From positions 1-57,829 of IMG/VR virus record IMGVR_UViG_3300001683_000002: 57,829 bases of DNA. One strand, 5' to 3'. The notes beneath the pieces were generated by a model. That model ran no database searches, had not been told where the DNA came from, and saw only the letters and a program-made list of their open reading frames with translations. This stretch comes from a virus. Positions 1 to 8,844 of this stretch are shown here, in pieces. A program made the translations under genes and the position numbers. Each line of letters opens with the position of its first letter. Position 1 is the first letter of the stretch.

Positions 1-91
1 AAGCTAGAAGAAGTATACCATACAGGCGAGAGACCATATGTGATAGGTTCATGTATATTAGAGTCCAATAGATCAATGCCTTCTAGTGTCT
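1..91. repeat. Terminal direct repeat, left copy (contig overlap)
   Basis: These 91 bases are identical to the last 91 bases of the window. They lie inside the portal gene and keep its reading frame, so the repeat is best read as the overlap left when a circular or circularly permuted genome was assembled with a fixed k-mer. It is less likely to be a biological terminal repeat. Confidence 0.93.
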
Positions 92-1230
92 GTGACCTGA
101 CGCGTGACGTACAGGCGGAAATCAATGACGTTACAAACCAACGAATGGACAACGTCAAGCTAGTACTGAATAAGCGGTACTTTGCTAAACGTGGCGCAAT
201 GGTAGATCTTAGATCACTTACACGCAATGTGTCCGGGTCAGTTACACTAATGAATGATCCTCAGACTGACGTGCATGTACAGAACACTCCAGATGTTACT
301 AGTTCTTCCTTTAGCGAGCAAGACAGATTAAACCTTGATTTTGATGATCTAGCAGGAACATTCTCTGGATCTAGTGTCCAGGCCAACAGAAGCTTGAACG
401 AGACAGTGGGTGGAATGAACCTTATGAGTCAGCAAGCAAACCAGCTTGGTGAGTACCAATTAAGAACATTCGTAGAGACATGGGTAGAGCCAGTGCTAAA
501 GCAGCTAGTTAACCTGGAGCTTAAATACGAAACAGACACTACCATACTTAACGTAGCAGGTAAGCAGTCAGAGACATTTATAGAGAACAAGCTGAATGAA
601 GTGACTGACGATATGCTAACTGGCGACATGATCGTAACAGTTAACGTTGGTACAGGAGCGAGTAACCCTCAAACACAGGTTGAACGTTTCTTCTATGGAC
701 TGAACTCATTAGCAGGCGTACTTGGTGAAGAGTTTATACAAAGTATTGATACTGAGGAAGTTATAGCGGAAGTCTTCGGTAAGCTAGGATATAAGGACGG
801 ACAGCGCTTCTTTAAGCAAGAAGAAGAAGGTGTTGATCCTAAGGTCGCAGAACTAGAGCAGATGGTTCAGCAGCTACAGCAGGAACTACAACAGAAGAGA
901 GATCCTGAAGAGCAAGCGGCTAAGATACGTAAACTAGATGCGGACACAGAGTACCGTAAAGCGGAAACAGTTAATAAGAGCGTTGAAGCAACATTCAGTG
1001 CAATGAGTAGTGCAGAGAAGATAGCAATGCAACCTCAAATTGTACCGATTGCTGACGACCTATTGTCAAGTTCTAATTATGAAGATCATAATGGGGCTCC
1101 AATAGCGAATGCTCCATTATCAGCCACAGCGGCGTATGAGCCTCAAGAACTAAATAACAACCCTATCACCCCACTTAATCCAGATCGTGGCTTACAGGAA
1201 GGTATGATGGCCGTAGAGGATGACATTTAA
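1..1230 (+). CDS. Portal protein, C-terminal part (gene continues from the right end)
   Basis: The frame is open from base 1. Across the circular junction it continues the gene that starts at 56905, giving a 687-residue protein. The size, the place after the large terminase and before scaffold and capsid, and the long helical C-terminus identify it as the head-tail portal of a podovirus. The portal forms the ring at the capsid vertex through which DNA is packaged and ejected. The stretch around residues 275-310 counted from base 1 is rich in Gln and Glu and likely coiled coil, as in portal barrels. The last base of the stop codon is the first base of the next start. The function comes from context and general resemblance; no catalytic motif is expected. 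Confidence 0.85.
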   Translation, partial: KLEEVYHTGERPYVIGSCILESNRSMPSSVCDLTRDVQAEINDVTNQRMDNVKLVLNKRYFAKRGAMVDLRSLTRNVSGSVTLMNDPQTDVHVQNTPDVTSSSFSEQDRLNLDFDDLAGTFSGSSVQANRSLNETVGGMNLMSQQANQLGEYQLRTFVETWVEPVLKQLVNLELKYETDTTILNVAGKQSETFIENKLNEVTDDMLTGDMIVTVNVGTGASNPQTQVERFFYGLNSLAGVLGEEFIQSIDTEEVIAEVFGKLGYKDGQRFFKQEEEGVDPKVAELEQMVQQLQQELQQKRDPEEQAAKIRKLDADTEYRKAETVNKSVEATFSAMSSAEKIAMQPQIVPIADDLLSSSNYEDHNGAPIANAPLSATAAYEPQELNNNPITPLNPDRGLQEGMMAVEDDI

Positions 1231-1337
1231 TGTCTGATGGAGGCAAGGGAAGTACACAACGACCTACTGACCAGGAGAAGTACAATGACGCCTGGGAACG
1301 TATATGGGGAAAGAATAAGAAAGAGGACAATAAATGA
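1230..1337 (+). CDS. Portal-linked microprotein (GKGS..RP type)
   Basis: This 35-residue protein starts on the last base of the portal stop codon (TAATG) and ends in an ATGA overlap with the next gene, so all three are translationally coupled. It reads MSDGGKGS, then RP, then a YNDAWERIWGK motif and a charged tail. Tiny proteins with this GKGS-RP-W..I(F/W)GK pattern sit directly behind the portal in many podoviruses. Their role is unknown; they may be minor head components. Confidence 0.75.
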   Translation: MSDGGKGSTQRPTDQEKYNDAWERIWGKNKKEDNK

Positions 1338-1603
1338 CAGACTTATTAGCAGAAGCGCAATTAGGCGTGGAAGCAGAGCTATTTAAGGTATCAGCTTTAG
1401 GCCGGTACATGAATGACAACGCAGTTAGTGAGATTATCGAGGCTAGCAATGAGCTATGCACCGTTGATCCAACTGACACTAAGTTAATTACTTCACTCCA
1501 GAACAAGGTTTACCGTGCTAATTCTTTCCTGATGTGGATTGAGTCAGCCATAGAGAGCGGCAACTTTGCAGTGGACACAGTAAGAGACGAACACAATTTT
1601 TAG
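1334..1603 (+). CDS. Conserved hypothetical head-region protein
   Basis: This 89-residue, mostly helical, soluble protein has no signal peptide or membrane segment. It overlaps the preceding microprotein by ATGA and is followed after 22 bases by the scaffold gene. Its place between portal and scaffold suggests a role in head assembly or packaging. I do not recognise a family with confidence. Confidence 0.7.
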   Translation: MTDLLAEAQLGVEAELFKVSALGRYMNDNAVSEIIEASNELCTVDPTDTKLITSLQNKVYRANSFLMWIESAIESGNFAVDTVRDEHNF

Positions 1604-1625
1604 ATAACAACAAAGGAAATAGATT

Positions 1626-2636
1626 ATGACTGACGAAACCATCGTATCAGACGTTTCAGACGAAGTATCAGAAGAACTTGTAGAAGAAGCAGTAGAAACA
1701 GTAGAAGAAACCGAACAACCTAGAGATCATAGACAGGATGCCATCGAAGCACTTGTCAATGGTCGTATAGACGAACTAAAGGAAGAGGTCGGAGAAGTAG
1801 CCTCTAAAGATGTAGAGGAAATAGAACAGGAAGAAGTTAAAGAGGATGCGGCTGAAGAGCCTACAGAATCGGAGACTGAGCCTGAACCAGAAAAAGAACA
1901 GGAAGTTATTGTTAAGATCGATGGAGAGGAGATATCGTTACCCTTATCAAAGCTAGTTAAGGGCTACCAGAAAGAAGCGTCGGGTGACAGGAAGTTAAAA
2001 CAGGCTGCGGATGAACGCCTTGAGATAGACCGACTACGAGCAGAAATGTTCAAAGCACCACCAGCGGAAGCTACACCAGTAGAACCCAAGCAAGAAGAGC
2101 AACAGCTACCTGATGAAGGCGCTGAAGCAAGTCTAGCGGAAAAAATTAGAGATTTGTATGATGATATCTCTGTTGGTTCTGATAGTGAAGTGATCGCAGC
2201 AAATAAAGAGTTACAATCTCTGCTAAGCGGACGCGGAACAGATGCTCCCGCCATCCAAACTGAAGACATAGTGTCACAAGCAGCACAGCAAGTACATTTA
2301 AAAATGGAGTATGACCTCGCGCACACTCAATTTGCTGATGAGTATCAAGATATCGTAAATGATCCCACGCTACTTAATATGGCGACAAACGTACTAAATG
2401 AGCAGATACCTAACTCAAGAACGTACAGTGAAGCATTTAAGAAGGCAGGTGATCAAATACGTGAATGGAAGAACGGACTAACGGCTAAGCAGGACGTGAG
2501 CGAAGATAAGCTGGAGTTGAAGCGGCAGTTACAGAAAGAACCTGTACGAGCTTCAGGACGAGCGGAACGAGCACCACGTAAGACTGAGTCTGTGTCTGAT
2601 ATAATAAATAGCATGCGGTCGAGTCGCGGACAGTGA
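1626..2636 (+). CDS. Capsid scaffolding protein
   Basis: This 336-residue, strongly acidic, helical protein lies immediately upstream of the major capsid gene, the classical place for a scaffold. Residues 1-95 are dominated by Glu and Val. A short block near residues 100-125 (VKIDGEEISLPLSKLVKGY) is the 'D-G-x-x-x-x-L-x-x-L-x-x-G-Y' signature seen in many phage scaffold proteins. A basic C-terminus (about 305-336) fits the capsid-binding helix-turn-helix of scaffolds. It would direct procapsid assembly and then leave the head. The start has an AAGGAAAT Shine-Dalgarno sequence. Confidence 0.85.
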   Translation: MTDETIVSDVSDEVSEELVEEAVETVEETEQPRDHRQDAIEALVNGRIDELKEEVGEVASKDVEEIEQEEVKEDAAEEPTESETEPEPEKEQEVIVKIDGEEISLPLSKLVKGYQKEASGDRKLKQAADERLEIDRLRAEMFKAPPAEATPVEPKQEEQQLPDEGAEASLAEKIRDLYDDISVGSDSEVIAANKELQSLLSGRGTDAPAIQTEDIVSQAAQQVHLKMEYDLAHTQFADEYQDIVNDPTLLNMATNVLNEQIPNSRTYSEAFKKAGDQIREWKNGLTAKQDVSEDKLELKRQLQKEPVRASGRAERAPRKTESVSDIINSMRSSRGQ

Positions 2637-2690
2637 CATCCGGATGCAAACTCGCGCAATATAGCGCAAAAACCTTAGCGGAGAAATAAG

Positions 2691-3635
2691 ATGGCTGGTC
2701 AAGTATGGGGAACCAATTCACTTGGTGGATATATGTACAGTTTAAACCTTTCTAAAGAGTTGCGCCAGGCAGTGCAACCTATGGTAAAGTTTAGACAGTT
2801 TTGCGACGTAAAAGACGCGACACAACAAGGTAAAAAGAAAGGCGATACATTTAACTGGAACGTATACTCTGATGTTGATACACAGGGTGCAGCGTTAACA
2901 GAGAACGTAAGTATGCCTGAGACTAACTTTAACATCACACAGGGAAGCTTAACTATTACTGAATACGGTAACAGTGTTCCTTTTAGTGAGAAGCTAGACA
3001 ACTTGTCTGAGCATTCAGTTAGAGAAGTAATTAACAAAGTATTAAAGAACGATGCAAAGAAGTTATTCGATATTGCAGCACACGCTCAATTTGATGCAAC
3101 TCCTTTAACAGTAACTCCAACACTTGGAAACTCTCCAGACTCAGTAACACTTGAGACTGCGGGTCAATCTACTATTATTAACTCTATTGCAATGGGTAAA
3201 GACCATGTAAAAGCAATTAGTGACATTATGAAGGAACGTAACATCCCTACATATGCTAATGATGATTACTACTGTATCGCTCACCCTTCAACATTCAGAA
3301 GCTTCAAGAACGATCTAGAAACTATTCATCAGTACACTGATCCTGGTTTTCAGAAGATCATGAATGGCGAGATCGGACGTTATGAAGGTATGCGTTTTAT
3401 CGAGCAAACAAACATTGCGAAAGAGGCATGGACTGGTGGTTTATCTAACCAGGCATACTTCTTTGGTGAAGATACTGTTGCTGAAGCAATAGCATGTCCT
3501 GAAGAAGTTCGTGGTAAAATACCTACTGATTACGGTCGCTCTAAAGGTATCGCATGGTACTACTTAGGTGGATTTGGATTAGTACACGCTGATGCTGCTC
3601 AAGCACGTATCGTAAAATGGGATAGCTTATCTTGA
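2691..3635 (+). CDS. Major capsid protein
   Basis: This 314-residue protein follows the scaffold gene, has a good ribosome site (GGAG, 7 bases before the ATG), and is followed directly by a terminator, as expected for the most expressed gene. The N-terminal half has a KGDTFNWNVY..D block, and the whole resembles the N4-gp56/P22-type family of HK97-fold capsid proteins. It would form the icosahedral shell. The family is assigned by memory of sequence style; position and size support it strongly. Confidence 0.9.
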   Translation: MAGQVWGTNSLGGYMYSLNLSKELRQAVQPMVKFRQFCDVKDATQQGKKKGDTFNWNVYSDVDTQGAALTENVSMPETNFNITQGSLTITEYGNSVPFSEKLDNLSEHSVREVINKVLKNDAKKLFDIAAHAQFDATPLTVTPTLGNSPDSVTLETAGQSTIINSIAMGKDHVKAISDIMKERNIPTYANDDYYCIAHPSTFRSFKNDLETIHQYTDPGFQKIMNGEIGRYEGMRFIEQTNIAKEAWTGGLSNQAYFFGEDTVAEAIACPEEVRGKIPTDYGRSKGIAWYYLGGFGLVHADAAQARIVKWDSLS

Positions 3636-3652
3636 TCTAACCCCTAACAATT

Positions 3653-3678
3653 AGAGGGCGTAACAGCCCTCTTCTTTT
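3653..3678 (+). terminator. Rho-independent terminator after the capsid gene
   Basis: A perfect 7-bp stem AGAGGGC/GCCCTCT (3653-3659 with 3666-3672) with a 6-base loop is followed by TCTTTT. It lies 17 bases after the capsid stop and would limit read-through from capsid into the downstream head-tail genes. Confidence 0.85.
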
Positions 3679-3694
3679 ACTTAAGGAGTAGAAA

Positions 3695-3874
3695 ATGGCG
3701 AAATATCATTTAGATAACGCGTACGGTACGACCTTACCAGATGTCGAGAGAGGACACTCAAATGAGAGTGTTGCTAAAGAATCAGAGCTTGACACATGGT
3801 ATAAGGCTGAGAAAAATGAAATTGACTACGAGAACACAGGTTTCGTAGGTCGAGCAACAGGAGATGAACGATGA
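3695..3874 (+). CDS. Small hypothetical head protein
   Basis: This 59-residue, charged, soluble protein has a strong AAGGAG ribosome site 8 bases upstream. It is the first gene after the capsid terminator and ends in an ATGA overlap with the next one. It has no recognised domain. Its place between capsid and adaptor suggests a head-decoration or head-completion role. Confidence 0.75.
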   Translation: MAKYHLDNAYGTTLPDVERGHSNESVAKESELDTWYKAEKNEIDYENTGFVGRATGDER

Positions 3875-4062
3875 GTACTGAAGCAAGATATGTACCTACT
3901 GGTGAGCTACAGGGTGATGATCGCCCAATAACTGACCACGGTAACTCTAAGTCTGGTAATATGAATGGCTCTCTAGGGAAAGCTAGCAAATCAGATTTGG
4001 ATAAAGGGTTCCATGCTGAAGGTAAGCTAGGGGATACAGGATCTGACGAGGGGTTCGCATAA
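3871..4062 (+). CDS. Small Gly/Ser/Asp-rich hypothetical protein
   Basis: This 63-residue low-complexity, hydrophilic protein overlaps the previous gene (ATGA) and the next (TAATG). It is probably intrinsically disordered. No family is recognised; the coupling suggests it is made together with its neighbours as part of the head-completion set. Confidence 0.65.
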   Translation: MSTEARYVPTGELQGDDRPITDHGNSKSGNMNGSLGKASKSDLDKGFHAEGKLGDTGSDEGFA

Positions 4063-4262
4063 TGTTAGATAAAAACAAACCATTCGGGGAAGTGTACGGA
4101 CAGTCCGAAACAGCCTTTGAGCAAGATGGTGTGTTGTTTAATCTGCAAGGCGAAGAGCTTAATGCTCCGAAGAAAGAAGCCCCAAAAGTGGTGAAGAAGC
4201 CTAAGGATGTTGTTGTTAATGAAACACCAGCAAGACGCAAACCAAATAAATCGGTGAAATAA
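4062..4262 (+). CDS. Small head-region protein with basic C-terminus
   Basis: This 66-residue protein overlaps the previous stop by one base and is followed directly by the adaptor gene. The N-terminal half contains a GEVYGQ..AFEQDG..F pattern. The C-terminal 30 residues are Lys/Pro-rich and probably disordered. Similar small proteins lie between capsid and adaptor genes in other podoviruses. Function unknown. Confidence 0.7.
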   Translation: MLDKNKPFGEVYGQSETAFEQDGVLFNLQGEELNAPKKEAPKVVKKPKDVVVNETPARRKPNKSVK

Positions 4263-4910
4263 ATGTTAGTTGATGAGCTTATTACAGAATGCAGGGTCAG
4301 ACTTGATGATGCGGTAGCTCCTTACCTACAACCTACTGATGACTTGATAAGATGGATAAACGAGGCACAGCATGAAGCATGTAGACGTGCGAGAATACTA
4401 TCAGACGCAAGAGCAAAGGTAAATGTTGTAGCAGGACGTGCAACGTATAACAACCCTGGTAAGACAATACAGATAAGACGAGCCAGGCTTCTCCTAGATG
4501 AATTGCCTTTGGTGTTCACTGGATCTAGGGATATGGACGAAGATGTGCCAGGATGGGAAAACCATACAGGAACACCTACGGATGTAATTACAGATCTATC
4601 TAGTGATAAGTTCACTCTATATCCAATTCCAATTGTATCAGATACGCTGATGATGACTATTATCAAAGAACCTGATGATATCACTGACGAGGACGACACC
4701 TTACAAATACCATCAAGGTTTCATTATTCGTTAGTAGACTACGTGCTCTTCAGAGCTTATAGTGTCGCAGAGAAAGATATGGGAGATAAGCAGAAGGCAG
4801 CAGACAGTCTTGCATTATTTGAGCAAGAGTTTGGTACCAGGAGCTCAGCTAAAGATGAAGTATTCAATATTAGGCAGATGCCCTATAACAATTCAGATGG
4901 TTATTATTAA
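4263..4910 (+). CDS. Head-to-tail adaptor protein
   Basis: This 215-residue protein begins right after the preceding stop. The N-terminal motif DDLIRWINEAQHEACRRA, followed by beta-rich middle segments and a helical C-terminus, fits the podovirus connector/adaptor class (T7 gp11-like or P22 gp4-like) that joins the portal ring to the tail. Length is typical (about 200 residues). The call rests on position and general resemblance; a structure-based search would settle it. Confidence 0.75.
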   Translation: MLVDELITECRVRLDDAVAPYLQPTDDLIRWINEAQHEACRRARILSDARAKVNVVAGRATYNNPGKTIQIRRARLLLDELPLVFTGSRDMDEDVPGWENHTGTPTDVITDLSSDKFTLYPIPIVSDTLMMTIIKEPDDITDEDDTLQIPSRFHYSLVDYVLFRAYSVAEKDMGDKQKAADSLALFEQEFGTRSSAKDEVFNIRQMPYNNSDGYY

Positions 4911-4927
4911 TATATAAGGTGATTAAA

Positions 4928-5101
4928 ATGAAAAAAGGTGATGAGGTTCGTATCATTATGCCTAATCTAGTTGGCGTAGTAACCAAGGTAGAGTGGGACG
5001 AGGACGCTGACGAGAAGAGACTGAGAGTAGATTTCTCAGGGTCTGAAGGTACTGTGAGCGAAAAGTGGGTAAGAGAAAGTAACTTGGAGTCAATATCATG
5101 A
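4928..5101 (+). CDS. Small beta-barrel-like hypothetical protein
   Basis: This is a 57-residue protein. ATG 4928 is chosen over the upstream GTG 4919 because AAGGTG lies at the right distance before it. The sequence alternates short hydrophobic strands with charged turns (KGDEVRIIMPNLVGVVTKVEW) and looks like an SH3/KOW-type small barrel. It overlaps the next start by four bases. Function unknown. Confidence 0.7.
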   Translation: MKKGDEVRIIMPNLVGVVTKVEWDEDADEKRLRVDFSGSEGTVSEKWVRESNLESIS

Positions 5102-5652
5102 TGGGTGATAAACTAAAGGTCAAAGAAAGTCTAGGCTTATCGGTTGGCAAAAAAAATGGGATCAGCGAAAGCTGTGACGCACAAGGTCATTACGGCATAA
5201 CATGTACTGGTGCTGATGGCGAAGTTAAATGGACTGAGGGAATAGAGAACCTAGTAACAACTGAGGGCAAGAATAAGCTCTTGGATATATTCTTTGAAAC
5301 TCCTGCTTATACTGCTGCTTGGTACATGGGTCTACAGAACGGTGCTGCTGCTACTGTAGCTAGTACATACGCTGTACCTATAGTAACTGAAGTGACTACC
5401 TACGATGAAGTAACTAGACAAGTGGTAGCGTTTAGCGCGGCTACAGCTGGTAGTATATCGACGGCAGCTCCAGTAACATTTTCAATTAACGCAAGTGTCA
5501 CTATTAACGGTGTAATGCTAGCAACATTCGCAACTAAAGGCGATGTAGCTGAAGTAGGCGCATTCTTGTACTCAGCTGGTGATTTTACTGGTGGAGCAAA
5601 GGTTGTTGCCGCTGGTGATACATTAAACGTTACTTATACAGCTAGCCTATAG
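5098..5652 (+). CDS. Putative virion structural protein
   Basis: This 184-residue, Ala/Thr/Val-rich, beta-stranded protein has a central TEGKNKLLDIFF block. The style is that of phage tail or decoration proteins, and it is loosely similar in plan to the protein at 8845-9804. It starts inside the end of the previous gene; two consecutive ATGs (5098 and 5101) are possible starts. It probably belongs to the tail or fibre set. Confidence 0.65.
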   Translation: MMGDKLKVKESLGLSVGKKNGISESCDAQGHYGITCTGADGEVKWTEGIENLVTTEGKNKLLDIFFETPAYTAAWYMGLQNGAAATVASTYAVPIVTEVTTYDEVTRQVVAFSAATAGSISTAAPVTFSINASVTINGVMLATFATKGDVAEVGAFLYSAGDFTGGAKVVAAGDTLNVTYTASL

Positions 5653-5675
5653 AGGGTAGGTAGCTCAAGTAGATA

Positions 5676-5702
5676 GACCGCAGCCAGGGATAGCAAGCGG
5701 TC
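5676..5702 (+). other. Stem-loop in the leader of a membrane microprotein gene
   Basis: GACCGC (5676-5681) pairs perfectly with GCGGTC (5697-5702) around a 15-base loop. No T-run follows, so it is not a normal terminator. It could be an RNA processing or stability element in the long structural transcript. Confidence 0.5.
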
Positions 5703-5723
5703 AATCCTACACAGGAGGTATAT

Positions 5724-5846
5724 ATGGCAATTACCAGGCTAGTATTAGTAGCATCAATTGCTTCTTCTGTCGCAGCATACTTTATAGGAGCCGGTTACGC
5801 GGCACTTTGGTTGCTATGGTATTACAGCGCTAACATTAAAGAATAG
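5724..5846 (+). CDS. Single-span membrane microprotein
   Basis: This 40-residue protein has a near-perfect AGGAGG ribosome site 7 bases before the ATG. Residues 4-34 are hydrophobic with small residues, followed by a short polar C-terminus, which predicts one transmembrane helix. The strong ribosome site argues that it is real. It sits alone between two structural genes; a holin-like or virion membrane role is possible but unproven. Confidence 0.7.
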   Translation: MAITRLVLVASIASSVAAYFIGAGYAALWLLWYYSANIKE

Positions 5847-5893
5847 CATAATACCTATACTCAAAAACACATACCATACATAAGGTCAAAAAA

Positions 5894-7828
5894 ATGCAAA
5901 TATTAAGAGCGGACACGATAACAGAAGTTACTATAGGATGTGCAATCTCAGTGGCTGACTCCTTTACCCCTGTGACAACTTTGTCTATAGCAGGAGCAGA
6001 CGAGGCTGAAATTATTAAGCATGGAGCTACTACAACAACACCAATAACAGGAACATTATCGGCAATTACTGGAGCAGATGGATACTATGCCCTGGACTTA
6101 TCTGCAATAGATACAGACACTGAGGGTAGGTTTACGATATTGATTAACGATGATAGCCTTATCTTGCCAGTTAAACACCAATTCATGGTGGTAAGCGCTA
6201 ACGTGTACGACTCATTATACGCACCAGCTACAACAGATTACCTACAGACAGATGCCGTACAGATAAGCAGTGACACACTTGCTGCTGATAACCTAGAGGC
6301 AACCTTCGACGGAACGGGGTATGTTGACGCTAAAGCACCAGGCACACAGCACACGTTAGGGATGTTGTCCGTAGGCTCTGCTGGTATCGCAATTAACGCT
6401 GCGTCGTTTACTAAGACAGTTGGTGGCGCAGAAACAGGATCAATCGCATCCACTACATCAGCTGATGGTGTATTCCATACAGTGGAAGATCTAGCTGGAA
6501 ATACTGATATCTACTATGAATTTGTACTACAAGGTGATGAGGTCGCAACGGATCTATACTGGGAAGGGTACGCTAGAAAGAAAGACGATGACTATGGGGT
6601 ATTCTCATGGGATTGGATCGCTGCCTCATGGGTGCAGCTTGGAGAGATAGAAGGAAAGAATGGTACTGGGATAATGACAGAAACGTTTACTCCAGTCTTG
6701 TCGATGACGGGAACAGGGGCTGATCTTGGTAAAGTTCGATTTAGGTTTCAATCAACTAATGGAACAGATTTTGCAACAGACAGAATTTATTGCGAATACA
6801 CTGTGGTTAGTAGGACAGTAGGGTATTCAAACGGTGCTATCTGGATTGATACGAATGATGGCGTTGCCGGTACAGAGATATACGTTAATGGTGTTGCTGA
6901 TAACCCTGTTAACACACTTGCTGACGCACTTACTCTAAGTACAAATGGCGGGTTAAAGCACTTTACTGTCACTCCTGGTAGCGTCATAACGTTAACAGCT
7001 GGAGTTGCTGGTAAGGTTTTTGATGGAGAAGGGTATCAACTTGCCTTAGCTGGGCAGGATATATCTAATTGTCACGTTTCACACGCACATGCAATCTCTG
7101 GCACTGCTACTGCAACTGCTGTATGGATGATTGATCACGGCATATTCATGGACGTTACTATCCCTGCAGGTGGATACATCCACCAAAGCGCTATGAAGGG
7201 AGTTGTAACTCTTGGAGAGCCTGGAGCATTCCATTTACACGGATGTTACGCTGATAGTGATTCTGGTATGACTCTTGACTTCGCTGTCGTGGGTAATGTC
7301 ACTTTGTATATTCATCAGTGGGACGGGAAAATAACTTTCGCTAACATGTCTACCGGTGATAATGTTCATATTGCTGGTGCTGGCCAAATAATAACGACTA
7401 ATTGTAGTGGAGGACATATCCATGTACAGGGTGAATTTAGATATACTGATGCAGGTGGTAATATAATGCTGCTGCAGTCCGACGCGAAGGATTCACTTGA
7501 CGATGTACAGACTAAGGTGATTGACGTACAGACTCGTATACCGACAGCTGCTGAACTAACCTATATGGTCGATAACTCAGCAACTGGAACTCCTGTGACA
7601 TTCACGACAGCAGGGGGCGGCATAACAACAGCTGTATTAAACCTTGTTGATGGGGCAGCGGCTTCAGCGGTTGACGAGCAATATACTGGACGACTACTAG
7701 TGTTTACAGATGGAACCTTGAAGGGTGTCGTAACAGATATCACTAGCTATACTGGCGGCACTACAACAGCAACCATAACAGGAATACCGACCGCGCCATT
7801 GACATCGCACAACGCAAGGATGATATAA
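5894..7828 (+). CDS. Tail fibre/spike-like structural protein
   Basis: This is a 644-residue protein. The N-terminal part (about 1-105) looks like a small beta-domain found at the start of phage tail or baseplate proteins. A jelly-roll-like region follows (about 135-310). Residues 310-520 open with an AIWIDTNDGVAG motif and continue in short irregular strands of right-handed beta-helix type, as in tailspikes. The C-terminus repeats short beta-strands. It probably contributes to host attachment. The ribosome site is AAGGTC. No catalytic residues are identified. Confidence 0.65.
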   Translation: MQILRADTITEVTIGCAISVADSFTPVTTLSIAGADEAEIIKHGATTTTPITGTLSAITGADGYYALDLSAIDTDTEGRFTILINDDSLILPVKHQFMVVSANVYDSLYAPATTDYLQTDAVQISSDTLAADNLEATFDGTGYVDAKAPGTQHTLGMLSVGSAGIAINAASFTKTVGGAETGSIASTTSADGVFHTVEDLAGNTDIYYEFVLQGDEVATDLYWEGYARKKDDDYGVFSWDWIAASWVQLGEIEGKNGTGIMTETFTPVLSMTGTGADLGKVRFRFQSTNGTDFATDRIYCEYTVVSRTVGYSNGAIWIDTNDGVAGTEIYVNGVADNPVNTLADALTLSTNGGLKHFTVTPGSVITLTAGVAGKVFDGEGYQLALAGQDISNCHVSHAHAISGTATATAVWMIDHGIFMDVTIPAGGYIHQSAMKGVVTLGEPGAFHLHGCYADSDSGMTLDFAVVGNVTLYIHQWDGKITFANMSTGDNVHIAGAGQIITTNCSGGHIHVQGEFRYTDAGGNIMLLQSDAKDSLDDVQTKVIDVQTRIPTAAELTYMVDNSATGTPVTFTTAGGGITTAVLNLVDGAAASAVDEQYTGRLLVFTDGTLKGVVTDITSYTGGTTTATITGIPTAPLTSHNARMI

Positions 7829-7829
7829 C

Positions 7830-8828
7830 ATGGCTCTCTCAGGCTCTCAGAAAACCAGGCTCAGACTGTCTACCTTCGGGGTAGGCATCTCGACCACGTC
7901 TGGCATAGATTTTGAGGTTGGCTATGCGGATACTGCTAACGCGTCAGATCTATCGATTAACGCAACGGTAGACTACGTAGTCAGCCTCTTTGATGATCTT
8001 ACGGCGGGAACATTTGGAATAGACGAAGAATTTTCTGCGGCTCAAGAAGCTAATGCACTAGAGGCTACAGTAGCACTAAGTCAAGACACTGCAGACGTTC
8101 ACTTACAAGCTAATGCACTAGAGGTTACAATAGCACTAAGTCAAGGCGACGCAGACGCTCAGATCTCATTCGCACCATCATATACAATAGTTTCAACTTT
8201 ATATCCACAATATTTTTCAGACACAGCGGTGAACTCTGCTGCCACAGGGATAGGTAGCGCAACAGTTACTACTGTAGCAATTAGAGATTCATTTAGCGAG
8301 ATAGTTATAGATGGTAGTGTAACGGGTATTAGTAGCGTTATTGTAACGCCACCACATGATTCAAGTAATCATCCAGATCCAGTTGTGACAGCCGGGGTAA
8401 CAGGTATTGATAGCGCTGTAGTGACTACCATAGTAATTAGAGACTCATTTAGCGAGCCTGCTCCTACTGGTAGTGTAACAGGTATTGATAGCGCCGTAGT
8501 GACCACTGTAGTAATTAACGACTCATTTAGCGAGCCAGCCATAACTGGTAGTGTAACGGGTGTAGGTAGTGTTATAATAACACCTCCACATGATCCAGGT
8601 AATCATCCTGATCCAGTGACAACTGGTAGCGTAACAGGGATTGATAGTGCCGTAGTTACTACCGTCATAGTTAGGAATTTATTTAGCGAGCCAGCGACAA
8701 CTGGTAACGTAACAGGTATTGACAGTGCTGGAGTGACCACTGTAGTAATTAGAGATTCATTTGGCGAACCAGGTGCAACTGGTAGTGTAACAGGTATTGA
8801 CAGTGTTATAATAACCCCAACCCCATAA
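7830..8828 (+). CDS. Repeat-containing tail/fibre protein
   Basis: This is a 332-residue protein. The N-terminal 65 residues are non-repetitive. Residues about 73-110 hold two copies of a 20-residue unit (ANALE.T.ALSQ). From residue 137 to the end there are seven and a half units of about 26 residues opening with GSVTGI.S. Units come in two forms: A contains TTVVIRDSFSEP, and B contains TPPHD..NHPDP. The fibre-like, Thr/Val-rich repeats suggest an elongated surface structure. It lies one base after the stop of the previous structural gene. Confidence 0.7.
   Translation: MALSGSQKTRLRLSTFGVGISTTSGIDFEVGYADTANASDLSINATVDYVVSLFDDLTAGTFGIDEEFSAAQEANALEATVALSQDTADVHLQANALEVTIALSQGDADAQISFAPSYTIVSTLYPQYFSDTAVNSAATGIGSATVTTVAIRDSFSEIVIDGSVTGISSVIVTPPHDSSNHPDPVVTAGVTGIDSAVVTTIVIRDSFSEPAPTGSVTGIDSAVVTTVVINDSFSEPAITGSVTGVGSVIITPPHDPGNHPDPVTTGSVTGIDSAVVTTVIVRNLFSEPATTGNVTGIDSAGVTTVVIRDSFGEPGATGSVTGIDSVIITPTP
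8048..8145 (+). repeat. 60-bp tandem duplication inside the repeat fibre gene
   Basis: A 38-base segment at 8048-8085 recurs at 8108-8145 with two differences. The offset of exactly 60 bp keeps frame and gives two copies of a 20-residue unit. It is separate from the 26-residue repeats further down the gene. Confidence 0.8.
8238..8825 (+). repeat. Seven and a half 78-bp tandem repeats (two alternating unit types)
   Basis: In-frame units of about 78 bp encode GSVTGIDSAVVTT-type (A) or GSVTG..SVI.TPPHD-type (B) segments in the order A-B-A-A-B-A-A-B', where the last B is cut short by the stop codon. Slippage or recombination between units could change the fibre length. Confidence 0.85.
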
Positions 8829-8844
8829 TTAATAAGGATACATC

